Made by a program: the position numbers and the translations under genes. From Alnus glutinosa (lineage: Eukaryota; Streptophyta; Magnoliopsida; Fagales; Betulaceae), in contig NC_084888.1 of assembly GCF_958979055.1 (NCBI RefSeq), forward strand, positions 1,382,001 through 1,446,000: 64,000 bases of DNA, read 5' to 3'. This document shows, piece after piece, positions 21,846-34,007 of this stretch; position 1 is the stretch's first letter, and each line of letters begins with the position of its first letter. Below the pieces are notes generated by a model that was not told the DNA's origin, did no database searches, and saw only the letters and a list, made by a program, of their open reading frames with translations.

Positions 21846-24800
21846 CTAGGTATCTCCACACTGATTGGCATTTCTAGTTCCATTTAGGCTCCCAGCTCCT
21901 TGATGTTCAGCATAACCAGAAACTACACTTGGTGGCTGAACAAATCGAACGTTTGGAGGAGGCACGGACATAGATGGGGGCCAAAACTGCCTGGAAACTG
22001 AACTTCCACTAGAAGTTGGGAGACTCACAAGCTGGTTAGGCTTTAGGGAATTAGTAGTTGCATGATTTGTATCCTGATCTACCTTCCGCTCCAAGTCTTG
22101 ATGGTTAGAGTGCAGTTCATTGATGTCTGTTCCTCGAGAGAGATTCTGATTCTTGTCCGCCACTGTCCTGGGACCAGAATTCACAAATGGAGCCTGGGGT
22201 TGCCAGAATGTGGGTGGTCGGCTCAACACAGGGTTAGAGGCACTATGAGAGTTACCCCTACTTTCAGCTTCCTCTTTAGCTCGGGCCGGATGGCCCATGT
22301 CTGGACACTCAACTGTTTTGTTACCTTTAATTTCTGATTGCTTGTCTCTGTCCGATGAAGGGGTCACTTCAACTAAATCAACTTTAGGCGCTGAAGCACG
22401 GCCTGAAGCAATCACAGTTGTGGGAAATGCTCTCTCTGGAGGAACAGCTGGGGTGTAATTACATGGGAGCAAATCATCCCAATTCTCTAACAGCTCCTTG
22501 TACACTTTACGGAGAGTGACCTCAGTGAGGCCTGTCACCTTACAAATCTCTGCCTGGGTTTTGCGTTTGTCTTCTAATTGGCAAGCCAAATAAATAGCAG
22601 CTGCAGAGATGCTAATAGGATTCCTCCGAGTGCAGAAGCATTTGTTGATAACAACTTCTCCAATGTGAGTTGCAAGCTCCTAAAACAACAGGCAGGACTA
22701 CGGTCAAATTTGATGAGGATAAAAAGCTGGAGGGGCATAAAATTCTCACTAGAGTGAACTTCGATGTAAAACAGTTGCAAGTTTTATCATATCACATCAA
22801 ATTCCAACACTAGCAAAACGAAATAAAGACCATTTCCTACGAACAAAAAAATAGCATCATTAACCTGACTAGATGATTTGAGAAAAATGGAGAAATGCCA
22901 GTGCAGCAATTAATGAAGTCTTCAGATGTGGACTAGAAGGTGATCTGCAACCAAAAATGTCATCCTAACATCCAAAAACAGTTTGGTTTCCAGTGTAATA
23001 GCCGATATGAAACTAGCAAGATCAGATTCAGACTCTTGCGACCATTTGGAATTAAAAAGTTATTTTGAGATTCCTGTTTATCGGAGTTGTGAGTCTGAAG
23101 GGAAAAAAGAAGGATAAATCCTTCTTTTTTCCCTTCAGACTCACAACTCCTCCGATGCATTATAACACAATTCCCTTTTCTCCAACTTGATGTGTTTTCC
23201 CAATATCTTCTTGGCAGAATATCCCCGTAATCTACCTATTGTATGATTACCACACCACGTGATATCGAGGATTTTTTAGTGCAGGAATTTTAATTTCAAG
23301 TCATTCAAATTGATGATAAGGTTCAAACTGGTACTCTGCACTCAAAGAAGTGTACCTGGGCAGATTTGTTGAGTTGGAGAAGTGTGCAAAACCTTGGCAT
23401 ATGGACCGATATGGAATTGCTATTAATGGGCTGGCTTAGTTGTAGAGCTTCTCCAAGTATCTTGATGTACTTCCCAATCTCCTTCTGGGGTACATTAGCT
23501 GCAATTGAAATTTCCTGGCATATACAAACAGATGCCAAATTATAGAAGCCCTAAAGTAAAAAAGAATTGGCAACAAATACTACAAGTGACAAGTACAAAA
23601 AATAGAGGATTCATTTATAAGCAAGCGTTCTCACTAATCTCAAGGGACAAAAGACTAGCCATTGCAATAACACCATCCACTGTGAGCTTCATAAATTAAT
23701 ATAAAAAATGAATAAGAAGAATTTAGAATCCCATAGCAAGTACCAAAAAAAAAAATTTGAAAAAATAACTAAGAATTGATCTATTATGCTGCTTAGAGAA
23801 GTTGGGGACTTCACTACTATATTTTGTGAAGGAAACTGTCCCTATTTTGCCATTGGGAAACATTTGTGCAATATAAATCACTTGCATGAGACAAAAGACA
23901 ATAACTATTGATGTTCTCTATCATGCTAGACAGAGGAATGAAACAACTTCTAGATCTACCTGATGTGGAGAAGTAATTCCTAGGAATCAAGTTGCTGGCC
24001 ACCATCATGTAGGCTTAAAATCAGCAAGTTTTAAAATCATAAAACTGTTTTGCTGGGAAATGACTCCCATTCAGACCAAAATCCGTAGGTGGCCATTTTT
24101 TTTTTTGATGAATAAGTGAGCAATATTATTACTAACAACTAGGGCTGAGCATGGGGCGGGGGGGGGGGGGGGGGGCGGGGATGGGGATTTTTTGACCCCG
24201 CCCCGCAGAGGTGCGGGTTCCCCAAAGTGAACCCGCACCCCGCAGAAAACCCCTTCCACCCGCACGGGGCGGGGCTGCGGGGCGGGGCTGCGGGGCGGGG
24301 ATCCCCGCGGGTATGCGGGGATCCCCGCGGGTTGTGACCCATTAACCCTTGTGTTCAATTTTTTTTTTTTTTTACAGGGGAACAGAGCTCTGGGTTGCAA
24401 AATACAAAGAACAGAACAAGAAACCCAAATCCAAAACATCACATAGTCGGCTGAACCACACAACCAGCTAGAAACCCAAATCCAAAACATAACTCAAACC
24501 AAAAATCAACATACGGTTTCCCCAACATACACGGCCGAATCTTCACAGGGCCAACAGGAAATCCATACCCAAAATCATTTACAGATTCAAATCAAACTCA
24601 TGAAAAACAAAAAGGAAAACCCTCACTAATCAACAACGAAAATCAATGGAAGCATCAGATTTAAAATAAGGGAAAATTGTAACGTATCAAGCTGCTGTGG
24701 CCTGCTGGGCGCTGGCTGCTGCTGCTCTGTGCCGGACCGTGCGTGCCGTGCGGGGAGGTGACTAGGTGAGCCGATGCTGGGATGGGAGACTGGGGGCGGC

Positions 24801-27800
24801 GCAACTCAACAGAGAATCAACAGATTCCCGATCTCCTCACTCCTCAGTCTCTCGATCTCTCTCTCTTCAACAGATTCCCGATCTCCTCAGTCTCCTCAGT
24901 CTCTCGATCTCTCTCTGTGTATCTCGACTCGGCGAGAAGAAGTTGAAGAACAAAAGAAGAGGAAAGAAGAATAAGAAAAGGAAGAGGCAGAAGCCGCAGA
25001 CAGAATAGGGTTAGGTTTTCTCCGTGCCGCTTGGCGCTTTCTTCCTTCTTTTCTTTTCTTCTTCTTTTTTTTTTTTTTTTTTTTTTAAAATATGCGGGGC
25101 GGGGCGGGGACCCGAGAAAATTCAAGGGTCCCCCCCGCAACCCGCCCCGCACCGCGCGGGGGGGCCAAAAACAGCCCCAAAACCCGCACCATGGGTGCGG
25201 GTTTTGGGCTCTGCGGGGAGGGTTGGGGCGGTTTCTGCGGGGCGGGGCGGGTTTCTGCGGGTTTTGCTCAGTCCTACTAACAACCATCAAAGTACAAAAT
25301 CCGTAGGTGGCCATACAAGAATATGGCATTAGAGTCAAAAGATAGCAAATGGATAGTGGCTCAGAACACGAGGTTGGCAACTAGAGTCCTTTCCAGCAAT
25401 AACTGTCTCATTTTTTTTTGGATAAGTAATCAAATTATTATTAAAAGCGAAAAGCGCTACTCAAGTATATAAGGAGTATACAGAAGAAAACGCCTAGGTA
25501 GGAAGAAAGAAAAGAACAAGAAAATTATGAAAACTAAGCTCCCAAGGAGCTTCAAATGCAGTTGTCCAAGTAAAAAGAGTAAAAAAGAGAAGACTCAAGC
25601 TCCGTCGATGATCTCTCATGATGCTCAAAACTTCTGTCATTTCTTTCCCTCCAAAGACACCACAAGAGACAGGAAGACACCATCTTCCACACAACACTCT
25701 GAGTTTTCCCACTAGTCCACCAACAAGCAAACAAGTCAACAACACTACTAGGCATTATCCAAGACAGCCAAAAAAGATTGAAAACGGCATTCCATAAGGC
25801 TCAAGCAACCTCACAATGGAGGAGAAGATGATCCAAGGACTAATTGCCTCATTAACGTTTTAATACAAGCAAACACCCAGATCTAAACAGAAAATAATCT
25901 CACTGCTCGTGATGAATAATGGAAGTAAAGGAATTAGCTCTATCACTAGTCATGCAAGTGCATGCACTTACAACAGCCTGCTTGCCACTGATTCTTTTTC
26001 AGGCATATAACAGTAAATAATGCAGCCTTGTAGTGCAATTCTCATGAGGACTAAAAGAAATATACAAAAAAAGATGATCTCATATGGTGCAAGAACATGT
26101 ATAACTAGTGTGGCCCTAATTCAGTAATTAAAAATGTTTTCCTTGCCAATGTTTCCATGATGCACATCCTATGTTATCGCTTAACCCATCCAGTGATTAA
26201 CTGGTTTCATCTACAAATGGGTAATGCATTTAACTGTGAGGACTTCAAATAAAAATTATTGTATTTAAACACAAAAAGGATGAGCTAATACAATAAGCAC
26301 AGAAATATCATTTATGGAACTAATGCCCGTCGCCAAGGATGCATAGAAGGATCAATGCAAGCAACCCATTAAGATATAGAACCATATGCAAAACAAATAA
26401 TCATTGGTGTGAACAATCCATTTTTCTTGCCAACAAAACGATATGAAAGTAAATTTTCAAAGAATTGACAAAAAACCGAGGCAGATTTCAGGTTTGAAGG
26501 CAAACCCCTCTAAAAGTTCACTGTTCTGTGCTGGAGTTTCTGATGGAATGAGGGCACTCTTGCTTGAAGATCTGCAGATGAAGGAAGGACTTCTCCCGGT
26601 CAGATATCTTGGGATCCCTCTGATTTCCTCAAAGCTATCAGCTGGGGATTGTAAGGCTCTTGTTGATAGAATTACAGGCAGGATTAACTCTTGGACTTCC
26701 AAAAAACTTTCTTTTGCGGGTCGGTTGCAGTTGTTGTCCTCTGTGCTTTTTAGTCTCCAAGTATACTGGGCGAGTATCTTTATCCTTCCTAAGAAGGTTC
26801 TCAAGGATATAAGCCAAGTTTTTAACTGGTTTCTTTGGAATGGTGGGGTTGAGGATAATGCAAAGGCAAAAGTGGCTTGGAAGGATGTTTGTTTTCCTAA
26901 GAAGGAGGGAGGTTTGGGATTGAAAGACTTGGAGTCCTGGAACATCTCGGCAATTATGAGACATATATGGGTGATGTTTGCTCGGTCTGGCTCTTTGTGG
27001 GTGGCTTGGGTGCAAGCCTATTTGTTGAAGGGGAAGAGTTTCTGGAATGTTTCTACCCCTCAAAATGGTTCATGGTGCTGGAGAAAGCTCCTCAAATTTC
27101 AACATTTGGCTAGAGGTTTGATCCGATTTGAGGTGGGTACTGGAGAAAATATCCATTTATGGATGGATAACTGGCATCCTTTTGGTCCCTTAGTGGAGAA
27201 GTTTGGCTTCAGAATTGTGTATGATTCTTGTAGCAATTTGGAGGCCAAATTAAGTTCTGTCTTGAAGGATGGTATATGGTGTTGGAGACCGGCTCGCTCT
27301 GAAGATCTTGTAGAAATTCAAACTAAACTTCCAGAAGTGTACTTGGGTATTGTTGATTCTCCTGTTTGGACTATCTCCCGTTCTGGTGTTTATGTTAGTG
27401 CAGATACATGGAACCACTTCCGAATTAAGAGAAGCTGTGTCAACTGGTGGCCTTTGGTTTGGCACTCTTACTCCATCTATAAGCAGGCTTTTATTTTTTG
27501 GTTGGTGTTTAAGAATAGACTTACAACTGGAGATCGAATGCTTGCATGGGGGTATAAGGGAGACACTGCTTGTGTATTTTGTCGGAATGGTACAGAGAGT
27601 AGAAATCACCTATTTTTTGGTTGTGGGTTTTGTTCTCGCTTATGGCGAACTTGTATGGAACGGTGTAATATACCAAATCCTCCAAATGATTGGGAGGATA
27701 TTCTTGAGGAAGGGTGTCGAAGTTGGAAGACGAAGGCCATGAGAGGGGTTCTTTGTCGGTTGGTGCTAAGTGCCACCGTTTATGAAATTTGGAAGGCTCG

Positions 27801-28964
27801 TAATGCTATTCGGCATGGAGGACAGATCAAAATTGAAGAACAAATATTAAAATCTATCATTTGGGAAGTCCGGTATAGAGTTTCGGGAAAGAGAAGTTTT
27901 AAGAAGAATCTGGAAAATATTAGTTTGTGTTTGAACTGGAACATTGATGTTAATGTTTTGGTTTAATCTAGTTGTTAGTTGGTAGATGAGTTTACAGAGG
28001 TTTCCTCTGTTTTGTTTGTGGTTTAATTGGTTTTGTCGGTGTTTGTACGGTACTATTCTTTTTGTTAATATCAATTTCTACTTATTCATCAAAAAAAAAA
28101 AAAAAACCGAGGCAGAACTATTGCCTTCTGCAATTCAAAGCAGGCAACATGAATCGCAATCTTTGTTTTCCCCAAAAGGCCTTAGCTCTACACATGAAAA
28201 ATCCCAGCCCTATTTTCCCAATCTAACCACACACAAAATGTGTATAGACTATAATGTGAAAGAGCAAGCAAATAGCTTCACATTCCTCAAAATCAGTTTC
28301 CACTGCACAAATTAATTCCAAAAGCTCCAATAAAAACAAGCACAAAGAAAATAATAGGGAATTAGAGTGAAATTTGATGTACCTGGAGGGTCCTGGGCTC
28401 TTGGGCCTCCCTAATGGCCTGGACAAGAGCGGCAGTGGCGAGCGCCTCCACGCTCCGATTCCTCAAACAAGTGGCGGAGCAACAATCCCTAAACAACTGG
28501 AACGCGTGGTCGGATATCTCGTGGTCCAGGCCCAGAATGGAGGCCACGTCGATGATTTGCATGTACGCCCTCAGATTGTCGACGACGACCGTGGAAGATG
28601 AAGAGGAAGATGACGATGATGAAGAAGAAGTTTCGAGAGTGCGCTCGAGCTCGGCGAGGTGGCCGGAGAAGGAGAGGCATGAGCGGAGGAAGAGAGGGCT
28701 GGGCTCGAGGGACCAGGTGGAGAAGGCGGTGATGAAGCCTGTGGGCTCGAATGGGTCCTCTTCGTCGTGGTGCGCCTCGACGGGGGGCAGGTCGGGGGTG
28801 ACGAGGCAGAGAGGGTTGTCTTGTGCGCGGAGGTGGAAGAGGTGGTGGGGCTGGGACTGCCGCTCCTCAATAACGTGCCCGCACGACGCGCACTCCGTTA
28901 TGGAGCGGCCGGAGCTGGTGGTGGCGCACCGCCCCTGCGCCAAGGAGCAGTACGGACACTTCAT
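21846..28964 (-). CDS. PBRP1: Plant-specific TFIIB-related protein 1 (pBRP)
   Basis: Three coding exons, 28383-28964, 23356-23514 and 21846-22679 (194 + 53 + 277 codons), give 524 aa, close to the roughly 503 aa of Arabidopsis At4g36650. pBRP is a plant-only TFIIB-family general transcription factor; published work describes association with the plastid envelope and regulated nuclear entry. The N-terminal zinc ribbon has Cys 3, 6, 25 and 28 (CPYC and CASC). The two TFIIB cyclin-like repeats span about 117-215 and 220-320; conserved stretches include NLRAYMQIIDVASILGLD, FCTLLQLNKSAQ, VVINKCFCTRRNP and AIYLACQLEDKRK. A run of 12 Ser precedes the first cyclin fold, and the C-terminal third is Pro/Ser-rich and poorly conserved. 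Intron 1 is 4868 bp because three transposons inserted into it. Intron 2 (841 bp) carries a perfect hairpin. Confidence 0.95.
23083..23150. repeat. Perfect 32-bp inverted repeat with 4-nt loop in pBRP intron 2
   Basis: The arm at 23083-23114 (starting GGAGTTGTGAGTCTGAAGGG) is exactly complementary to 23119-23150 across a TAAA loop. Pairing can continue through ATCGGA/TCCGAT outside the stem if three bases (GGA) are bulged. There is no transposon terminus or target duplication. Such quasi-palindromes can arise by template switching, and transcripts would form a long hairpin. Confidence 0.9.
24140..25276. mobile_element. GC-rich hAT-type nonautonomous element (1137 bp)
   Basis: Termini TAGGGCTGAGCA and TGCTCAGTCCTA form the inverted repeat, and exact 8-bp CTAACAAC duplications flank it (24132-24139 and 25277-25284), the hAT signature. 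Both subterminal zones are packed with GCGGGG/CCCCGC motifs, probably transposase binding repeats, and include an 18-bp G run. The central part (about 24360-25080) is unlike the ends, with CT-rich, AGAAGAAG-like and GCTGCT stretches, and may be captured host DNA. The short GC-rich frames show no recognisable protein. It is inserted in pBRP intron 1. Confidence 0.88.
25412..25841 (-). mobile_element. 5'-truncated LINE fragment with zf-RVT remnant
   Basis: A T tract then GGATAAGTAATC marks the 3' tail of a minus-strand LINE. Its minus frames still encode a WCLWRERNDRSFE-like segment, typical of the tail of plant LINE reverse-transcriptase proteins. Probable degraded target duplications are AACTGTCTCAT (25401-25411) and AATTGCCTCAT (25842-25852), two mismatches, suggesting an older insertion. 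It lies in pBRP intron 1, in the same orientation as pBRP. Confidence 0.75.
26486..27966 (+). pseudogene. LINE reverse-transcriptase C-terminal half with zf-RVT domain
   Basis: Uninterrupted frame of nearly 500 codons. It begins in the RT thumb/connection region (SGLKANPSKSSLF, then YLGIPL, FAGRLQLLSSVLFSLQVYW and FNWFLWNG, all typical of plant LINE ORF2). The zf-RVT region includes WPLVWHSYSIYKQAFIFWLV, a CVFC pair and NHLFFGCGF, and the stop is at 27964. The frame reads into flanking host sequence at its 5' end, with an ATG at 26443 before the insertion border. It is therefore a truncated element ORF and not a host gene, even though it is open. Confidence 0.9.
26486..28106 (+). mobile_element. 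5'-truncated L1-type LINE, recent insertion
   Basis: About 1.6 kb of LINE 3' half ends in a run of 16 A and is flanked by 16-bp copies of AAAAAACCGAGGCAGA (26470-26485 and within 28101-28116). The duplication is exact and the coding frame unbroken, so the insertion is young. It sits antisense in pBRP intron 1. It is 5'-truncated, lacks the endonuclease and the catalytic part of RT, and so cannot move by itself. Confidence 0.92.
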
Positions 28965-31900
28965 TGCACGGCTTGCGAGTGAGGGTCGGAGCGACAGCGT
29001 TGTGTGGGATGGGCTGCTTCTTACTGGGGCTCAACTAGTGTAAAGACGGCCTGCCTGGCTTGCTTGGTTAGAGCCAGCAATATACACTCAACTATTTTTC
29101 TAAATTTAAATTTAGAGTATAAAATTATTTTTAACATTCACATCAAAATATATTTCACAATAAATTCACTTATATTTATCTATATTAATTAAATACTTTT
29201 TTTTTATTCTTATTATTATTTTACTTTCATACTTTTTGTCATTTTTATTATTATATAATTCATGAGGCCTGATTGGCATGAGACATTTTACTGTTCCCTG
29301 CCAGCCACTTTTTTGGTAAAAAAATTATTTTTTATAAAAAATAGTTTTTTTAATTGAAATAGCTGGTTGGGGGACGGTAAAACTGTCCCCCAACAAACAT
29401 TTCCCGTAATTCATTGGGTAACACTATACTTACGTAAGAGTTTAAGAAAAATATAGAAAAATTAATGTGGGTGACTTTTTTATATTTAAGAAAAGAATCC
29501 ACCTATTAAACATATGTTACTAATACTCTTAGTTACTAAATCTATCACCACGCTAACTGTAGAGATTCTTATTATTTTTAATTAAATGCTTTTGATTTTA
29601 TCATATATATCAAGTGAAGTATTACAAATTAAAAACCTTTTAAAAATGATAAGTATTAAGATGATAAAATCTAAGCAATTCTATCGTAAAAGGATAAAGG
29701 ATTAAAGGCTCCTTTTTGTTTAAATTTTTGTTTTTTTTTCCTTTCATTTCAAAATAAAAATGTTAACAAATAACTCAAATACAAAACACACCTAAAAATA
29801 TAAAAACAATTTTCACCTTTATTTTACATTAGATTGACTTTTCAAACAAAAAAAAATAAAATATACCCCAAAACACGTCAGCAAACTTTAACGAGTTGTT
29901 TGTTTTTGTATTCGTCTTTTATTTTTTGTCCATGTCTTTAGTCGTTTCAAATCAAAACGATTCTCACCTAATTCGCCCTTTTTTCACCGGTGGCTCTGCC
30001 ATTGCAAATTACATGTGGAAGTCGTTGGCAATCTGAGACAGAAAGTCAAAGGTATGTGAAAATGGATTGGTCTCGACTCTTGCGCAAGTCTACGCTCCCA
30101 TTGTCCTAAATTCTGAACCATTCCTCATTTTCTTCAGTCAAATGACTAGAGGTCGAGGGAATCGGTGGGTTCGCAAGGGCTGCGACGTCTATGTTTTTGT
30201 ATTCATTTTGTTTGGAACGACATTTTTTTGTGCTTTAAATTGTTGATCGAACGAGGAACGAGAAATGGTAGAAATTACATTTATATTTCAATTTATTGAT
30301 GACGCTGCTCGGTTATTATTTCTCTAAAAAAAATCAAAGAATTATTTGACATTGGCACATGAACAAAGTGAGATAAAACAAAAATATGGTGTATAGCATT
30401 TTTTTTTTAATTTTTTTTAATTTTTTTTAAAATTTTATCAAGGAGATACAAGTCCCAACGCAGCTTCCTTTGATTTTTAAATCAATGCTGTGACTGTGAG
30501 ACACTTGAACCCGTGAAAAAAACATAGAAGATTTGTGCTGTTGCAGCAAGCACTACTTCCCTGATTAGCTGGAACTCATACAAGAGAGGATTGGGATCCC
30601 CCTGAACTTCCCTAGGGAATGAGACAGGGAACCCGAGGTACCCAGGCAGACACCCAGACAGCTTGGGGTGCAGGCCCAACCTGTCCGAACACTTCGGGAC
30701 CTCAGATCTCCTCTCTCATTTCCTGACCGAATTCAAGAGATCTCGGTCCTACAAGAGGAGAAATGAACCATCGTAAACAAGCATTTCTCTTTCTCTAAAC
30801 ATAGTGGAAAACATTCTACTCAAGGTCGCAGCTACACAAATTAGAATTATATTTAGTCAAGAGACGAGTACTTAAATATATGCTTATCCATGCTAGTAAG
30901 GAACTTCTGTACAGCACAAAAATTCGCAAATTCTTTCTTTTGAAATTAAATAAATAAATAAATCTCATAAAAAAATTTGTTCGCTAGATTGATCTACTCG
31001 ATAGGTTGTTCCGGTTCACCACTCGCCTGGAAAGATTGTGACAGCAAAATTTGGAAGAATCATAACCTAATTAAATATATAGTTTGTCACTGTTATGAAA
31101 CCAAGTAAGATCTGAGTATAATTTGGCCCACACTACCTTTCACAAACTTTGGGCAGCACATGAGCACTTGTGAGTACAAGTACCGAAGATTTGAATCCTC
31201 GAATCCTAAACATCCTTCACATCATCGGTGACCACCTGTCCAGGTCACTACTTCCCTGCCTGTTTCAGCTTGCTTCAAACTCTTACTCAATTCTCGTGCA
31301 GTCTGGCATTATAGAAAAGGAAAAACACCACAGGACCAGAACACTTTTGTTAATATATCTACACATATCTGGCTCCGATACCTAAAGCACAGTGTCTCAA
31401 ATAATTGGGAAACAAACAAAAAGGATGTGAATTTTTATCATCTGCAATCTAATTTTCCAGGTGAAAAACGTTGTGTATGAGTTTCACATAGACAGCAATT
31501 CTGAAGTTATACAATGAGAATTTGATACCCTCATCAATGATGCCCTTCCAATGCTAATCCTTACAATGAGGCAAAGAGATATGACACATCTCTACAATTT
31601 GCTATTCGTTACAATCCCATAAATTTGGAAGAATACAAGAATCAAAAACCATCATATGACTCTTAACACATATTTGAATGGCCATTAAATTTATTCCAAC
31701 CAAATTTGCACAATATAAATGGTGTTTATCAAGATCGGTAATTGATATCTGAGGGTAAATCTAGAGACAATCATTGGAGCACATCTGCCATCAGGGTGAA
31801 TTGCAGACATGCGGCACACAGTGCAGACACTAGCATCCAAAATATACCGAAATCAAGTAAAAGGGAAATAATCAAGTTTTTCATAAAAGATCTTCATAAA

Positions 31901-33576
31901 CTCCAACATGTATAGTGGTCCAGGAGGCTAATCCAAAGTTTTCCCTAGTAATTCATAGTGGCCAAGAGACCAGAAGATCACAAAGAGTTTAACAAAGCTG
32001 AGAGTTTTCCTTTGTCTATTATCCAGTGCTTACAACCTGAAAATTTAAAATTGACAGCACAACTGTTTTGTTAATAAATTTCTAGTACTTATCCAAAAAA
32101 ACTCATCCGTAAAATTTTTGTAATACGAAATGAAAAAGTAGACAGACCAAACAAGGGCATCGAGAATTCCCCCCCACCACCACCAAAAAAGAAAAAGAAA
32201 AAGAAACTCCACTGTACTAAATCAATCTCCATCACATATTTTGTTGATGAACATCGTAGCTTTACCAATTACCTCAATACTGCTAAATTTGATCTTTGCA
32301 CTCCCAAGGAAAAATGGAGCAGAGATGCAGATCAGACAAAATAATTGCCCGTCTGCCACTTCCTCCTATCTGTGTAGCCCAAGATAGGACTGTACAGTCC
32401 TACAACGTGCTCGTCACTTTCTTCTTTCTTTTTCTTTTTTTGATACCCAAGGTATTCAGGGCTTCGCCCCAACTAGATCCTCAGGACACCATGCAAAGCG
32501 CCCGCTCCACAAAGGTCGGATAAAGCTCAAGCTTTTGCCCGCAAGCGTGGCCCCAATAAATTGTTTGCACTCAACTGGGGTTGAACCTTAGTCCTGATGT
32601 TTCATGGAGATTGTAAAACCCAATGCTGATTTTAGTACTTTGTAACAGGGTCTTAATTAGCCTGGTGAAGATGTTATGGATCCATAGGAGACTAATAAAT
32701 TTAGGGTCTTCTGGCCAAGCCCCTCTATGATGTTTAAAATGGACCATCGATGTGATAACAGTTCAAATTTCTTGCTTTTCGATTGGATGGCTGCAAGAAA
32801 TTGTTTCACTTCTACATACTTGGTAAAACTCTTAGATCTATTGAACTTGAGACCTCTATTTCTTTTATTCGCCTCATGTGCTAGGTCTGCACCCTGACTG
32901 TACAAATCATGAAGAATTTACAGCTAAGATGATTGTTGTGTCACTAAGTAAATTTACAATTGGGGCTTAGAAAAAGTAAATTTACAATTGGGAAAAGCTA
33001 GTTCTCAGCAACAAAAGAAGGCTCATTAAACATTTTCAGATTGGGTAAAAAGTATATATTAGTCTCGACTCTTGAAGGAAAATAGTAAAATTAGATAAGA
33101 TGTAGATGGATATTCCAGAATAAATATAGAAATGATGGAGATCAACAGGGGAAAACATCTTCAAGACTTCAAGTTAAGTGAAAACACATACAGCACCAAA
33201 GTTTCGGGAAAACGATAAATCTGCCAATTAATAAAATAATACAATCAATCACAACAAGACTAAAAGGCTATTCTTACCTAATAAAATGATCAAAAGAAGT
33301 TCATAACACTGAGATTAAACTGATTAGGCAAAATAGTATCACTAATACCCTCAGAATAAATGCACAAACATCAAATCCAAAACTTGTCAGAATTTGAATC
33401 ATGTGGCAAAGGTTACCCCATTCCCAACATCAACCAAGGTAAGGGTTATTAGAAAGAACAAAAAAAAAAAAAAAAATCAATGTTTGACAGTAGTCTAGAC
33501 TCTATAGCAGGTCACAAGTCTAACTTAAAAACAATGGAAACAACAATACATCCGAACTTCCACGCCAGATCGAACA
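28965..33576. other. Large intergenic region, mostly unassigned
   Basis: No supported gene. 29265-29410 contains imperfect inverted GC-richer ends around an AT centre (GGCCTGATTGG on the left, CCCCCAACAAACA on the right), possibly a Harbinger-like MITE. 30380-30780 has a T-run series followed by about 300 bp of more GC-balanced DNA with a 65-codon minus frame that I cannot assign. 31140-31340 is similarly unassigned. A SINE-like segment is listed separately. Confidence 0.45.
32433..32640 (-). mobile_element. SINE-like element (tRNA-derived)
   Basis: Reading the minus strand, a box-B-like GGTTCAACCCC motif (about 32578-32588) lies upstream of a body with CTAGTTGGGGCGAAGCCC and a GGGTATCAAAAAAAG tail. 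This is the layout of plant Au-like SINEs. Box A and a target duplication were not convincingly found, so borders and family are tentative. Confidence 0.4.
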
Positions 33577-33581
33577 AGTTT

Positions 33582-33679
33582 TGTAACGCCCCGGTCGCTA
33601 GGGCTGGCCTGCACAATCTAAGCCCATCACCCTGGGCTAACCTATGGACTAAACTAGGGCTAAGGTAGGGAATGTTACA
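33582..33679. mobile_element. 98-bp solo LTR-like element with 5-bp TSD
   Basis: Begins TGTAACGCCCCGG and ends ATGTTACA, i.e. TG...CA with short inverted TGTAAC/GTTACA ends. It is flanked by AGTTT on both sides (33577-33581 and 33680-33684). The TGTAACGCCCCG opening is common in plant LTR retrotransposons, but 98 bp is very short and suggests a TRIM/SMART-type LTR or a deleted solo LTR. Confidence 0.6.
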
Positions 33680-34007
33680 AGTTTAATTCCTAATCTCAGT
33701 CCCTAATCGCCACCCTTCTCTTTCATTCCAAAACTACATTTTGCCACAAAAGGCATGAAAAGCATTATCCTCTACCTCTTAGTATATGGGGTAGCTGAGC
33801 AGGCAGTTTGACTGTAAAATGAAAACAAAAACTAAAAATGGAATCCATTCAACTTCCAAATGATTAGGGAATGAGGGAAACAATGCTAGTAGTAGATTAT
33901 AGCAACTTAGCAAGAACCAAAAAAAACAATCTCAATCTCCAAATGTTGAATAATAATTCAGCTGAAATCCCTAAATAAAGCGCTCAAGCAAGTGACAATC
34001 CACAACG

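Noticed and set aside
24071-25380. Several GC-rich Pro/Gly frames on both strands
   Set aside because: They fall in the GC-box arrays of the hAT element and change frame at every G run; low-complexity DNA, not genes.
28414-29043. 209-aa plus-strand frame
   Set aside because: Lies antisense to pBRP exon 1, which matches a known family at full length; the antisense frame has no family features.
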